From assembly GCA_964536415.1 (NCBI GenBank), contig CAZHXN010000059.1:1-26694 (forward strand): a stretch of 26,694 nt of DNA, read 5' to 3'. This DNA comes from Trichothermofontia sp964536415 (GTDB lineage: Bacteria > Cyanobacteriota > Cyanobacteriia > B231). The notes beneath the pieces were generated by a model, which worked only from the letters and a program-made list of their open reading frames with translations, was not told where the DNA came from and did not search any database. Positions within the stretch are counted from its first letter, which is position 1; the number at the start of each line of letters is the position of its first letter. Below, piece after piece: positions 24,984 to 26,694 of the stretch. The position numbers and the translations under genes are program-made.

Positions 24984-25550
24984 ATGGTTTTTGACTCTAA
25001 TGCCTGGATGGAAACTATTGATCGTGCGGTAGAAGATGGCAGGGTTTGAGGAAACTCGTTTATCAATGATCCAAAATGGCAAGGAGATCGAAATAGGATG
25101 GCCAATCATGCTATTTATGTAGCAAGTATGTGGTCATTAGGAGCAGGCGTAGCGACTGGGGCCATTGGATTGGTTGGAGTGCCAGTTGATCTGGTAAATG
25201 CCCTATACTCGCAGATTAAGCTCTCATCAGCCCTTTTCACAATTCACGGGTTCAGCATATCTGATGAATCAATATTAGTGATCATTGTCGCTGCTGCATT
25301 GGGTGTGAGTGTCAAGGAATTCGCAACACAATTTGGAACTAATGTAGCCAAAAAGAGAATGACCCGTCCTTTGGTACTCAAATTAATCTCTAGAGTTTCT
25401 GGGAAGAGTGTAGCAATCATGCCCAAGGCTGTTCCTGTCATTGGTGGCATCATTGGCGGCGTAGTCAATGCCACGATGATGAATGTTTGTGGACACGGCG
25501 TTCTCAAATTTATCACGGCAATGGGTTCTGACCCTGGTTACTCAACCTAA
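24984..25550 (+). pseudogene. EcsC/DUF697-like gene interrupted by an in-frame TGA
   Basis: AAGGA at 24971-24975 precedes an ATG at 24984 that opens MVFDSNAWMETIDRAVEDGRV, then meets TGA at 25047-25049. The same frame continues as GNSFINDPKWQGDRNR into the long open part starting at ATG 25098. That part has 150 aa of hydrophobic, Gly/Ala-rich helices (VPVDLVNALYSQIK, VIIVAAALGVSV, AVPVIGGIIGG), resembling EcsC/DUF697-like proteins. The single stop therefore appears to split an original gene of about 188 codons. A one-base change would restore it. The downstream ORF could still be made if translation restarts at 25098, but no strong ribosome-binding site is seen beyond AAGGAG at about 25080. 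Confidence 0.65.
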
Positions 25551-25560
25551 GTAAAAATGT

Positions 25561-25600
25561 AGCGAGGTCCAAAGACTGACTCAGCAGTTGGAACCTCGCT
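25561..25600. terminator. Hairpin between convergent genes
   Basis: AGCGAGGT (25561-25568) pairs with ACCTCGCT (25593-25600), extended inward by CCAA/TTGG with a one-base bulge. It sits 10 bp after the EcsC-like stop and faces the end of pilT. There is no T tract, so termination is inferred from position only. Confidence 0.45.
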
Positions 25601-25670
25601 GATCTCAGAACCCTCTGCCTAACAACTAAACCTTTAAGGGTAGTCTCATAAGGCTAGGCTAGGCGTTGGC

Positions 25671-26694
25671 TCAGACCCGACCGCGCAGGATTTGGGCCAT
25701 TTCATTGGGTTTCGGCGACATTTCCAGCGCCGTTTCTTCCGTGATCCGGCCCGCTTCATAGAGCTTATAAAGCGACTGGTTCATCGTACACATCCCGTCA
25801 AAGGTACAGCGGGGGATAATCTGCTCGATTTCCTCCATCTCACCCCGACGAATGTAGTCCTTAATCGCATCGGTGTTGATCATGATGTCATGGAAGGCAG
25901 CCCGTTTACCGTCCGTCGTCCGACAGAGGCCCTGGGCAATCACCGCCACCAAGGATTCTGCGATCGACACCCGCATGGGTTCCTGCTGATCCGGTTCATA
26001 CAGTTGCAGAATCCGTTCGATCGTCTTCACCGCACTGTTGGTGTGCAGCGTTCCCATCACCAAGTGACCGGTTTGGGCTGCTTTCAGGGCCGTACTCACG
26101 GTTTCAATGTCCCGCATTTCCCCCACCAGGATAATATCCGGATCTTCCCGCAGGGAGGCTTTCAGGGCATTTTCAAACTTGAGGGTGTGAATCCCGACCT
26201 CCCGTTGTTTGATCAGGGATTTGCGGCTGGTGTGAACGAATTCGATCGGGTCCTCAATACTGATGATGTTCTTAGCCATCTCATTATTAATGTAGTCCAC
26301 CATTGCGGCCATTGTGGTGGATTTCCCGGAACCCGTTGGCCCTGTGACCAGGATCAAGCCCTTGTGGTAGTGGCAGATATCTCGGAATACCGGGGGCAGA
26401 CCCAGTTGATCGATCGTCAGGATTTTGAGTGGAATCAACCGTAACACCATCGAAGGCCCCCGCAGGGAATCGAAGATGTTAATCCGCACCCGGGCAAAGT
26501 CGTATTGGGAAGCCCCGTCAAAATCGAGCCGTTCGCGGAAACGTTGAATCTCCTCATCGGTCAAAATTTCCTGAAGCCAGCCAAAGAAGGTAGCATCATC
26601 CGTCACCGGATAATTGGTGGCTTCAATTTCCCCGCGATTGCGGAATCGTGGTACCTCACCTACCCCCAGGTGAATGTCGGAATATCCCTTGTCA
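25671..26694 (-). CDS. pilT: Type IV pilus retraction ATPase PilT-like (5' end off window)
   Basis: Hexameric secretion-type ATPase that powers pilus retraction at the inner membrane, needed for twitching motility and DNA uptake. Motifs in order: Walker A GPTGSGKST, the Asp box IISIEDPIEFVH, Walker B DPDIILVGEMRD and the His box GTLHTNSA. The start is beyond the right edge. The last visible codons read DKGYSDIHLGVGEVPRFRNRG, the PilT N-terminal domain. Cyanobacteria often have two PilT paralogues. The SDIHLGVGE wording suggests the second (PilT2-like), but this is uncertain. It is convergent with the EcsC-like gene. Confidence 0.95.
   Translation of the reverse strand, partial: DKGYSDIHLGVGEVPRFRNRGEIEATNYPVTDDATFFGWLQEILTDEEIQRFRERLDFDGASQYDFARVRINIFDSLRGPSMVLRLIPLKILTIDQLGLPPVFRDICHYHKGLILVTGPTGSGKSTTMAAMVDYINNEMAKNIISIEDPIEFVHTSRKSLIKQREVGIHTLKFENALKASLREDPDIILVGEMRDIETVSTALKAAQTGHLVMGTLHTNSAVKTIERILQLYEPDQQEPMRVSIAESLVAVIAQGLCRTTDGKRAAFHDIMINTDAIKDYIRRGEMEEIEQIIPRCTFDGMCTMNQSLYKLYEAGRITEETALEMSPKPNEMAQILRGRV

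Overview
The window is cyanobacterial chromosomal DNA. GCGATCGC (the HIP1 palindrome typical of cyanobacteria) recurs throughout, and most genes have cyanobacterial-type relatives (PilT, DUF3465, Uma2 and DUF697/SHOCT proteins, alanine dehydrogenase, a small Rieske protein). I cannot name the genus. Two 10-N assembly gaps (15758-15767 and 17627-17636) each lie inside a gene.

Region 1 (1-6516, minus strand) is a type I CRISPR-Cas operon read right to left: a 606-aa putative large subunit (cas8-like), cas7 (DevR family), cas5, cas6, cas4 and cas1, which runs off the left edge. A good sigma70-type promoter lies just upstream of the first gene. The gene order resembles cyanobacterial I-D loci, but Cas7 and Cas5 do not look like Csc2/Csc1 and there is no Cas10d. 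cas6 carries an in-frame run of 20 G. Length changes in that run that are not multiples of three would truncate the protein, so cas6 could be a phase-variable switch. No CRISPR array or cas2 is visible; both probably lie to the left. The operon has strongly G/T-ending codons, unlike the rest of the window, and four of its five intercistronic gaps are occupied by dispersed repeats or extended spacers.

Region 2 (6600-14950) is mixed. A restriction-type HsdR-N-like gene is broken by four frameshifts, two caused by tandem micro-duplications. It is followed by palindromic repeats, ileS on the minus strand, a candidate small RNA or hairpin with its own promoter, and a truncated PIN-domain toxin-like gene. 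Then comes cas3 on the plus strand, with the unusual order helicase then HD nuclease. The interference nuclease is thus about 5.2 kb from its presumed effector complex. A short convergent ORF overlaps the end of cas3.

Region 3 (14950-22900) looks like ordinary chromosome: a small conserved protein, a Rieske protein, alanine dehydrogenase and a GldA-like dehydrogenase (minus strand), a ferrochelatase-like protein with a histidine-rich tail (plus strand), and a tightly coupled trio of polysaccharide deacetylase, GT4 glycosyltransferase and exported DUF3465 protein (plus strand).

Region 4 (22900-26694) holds a DUF697/SHOCT membrane protein, a Uma2-family protein with a 21-bp tandem repeat encoding a charged coiled-coil tail, an EcsC/DUF697-like gene with an in-frame TGA at codon 22, and a partial pilT at the right edge.
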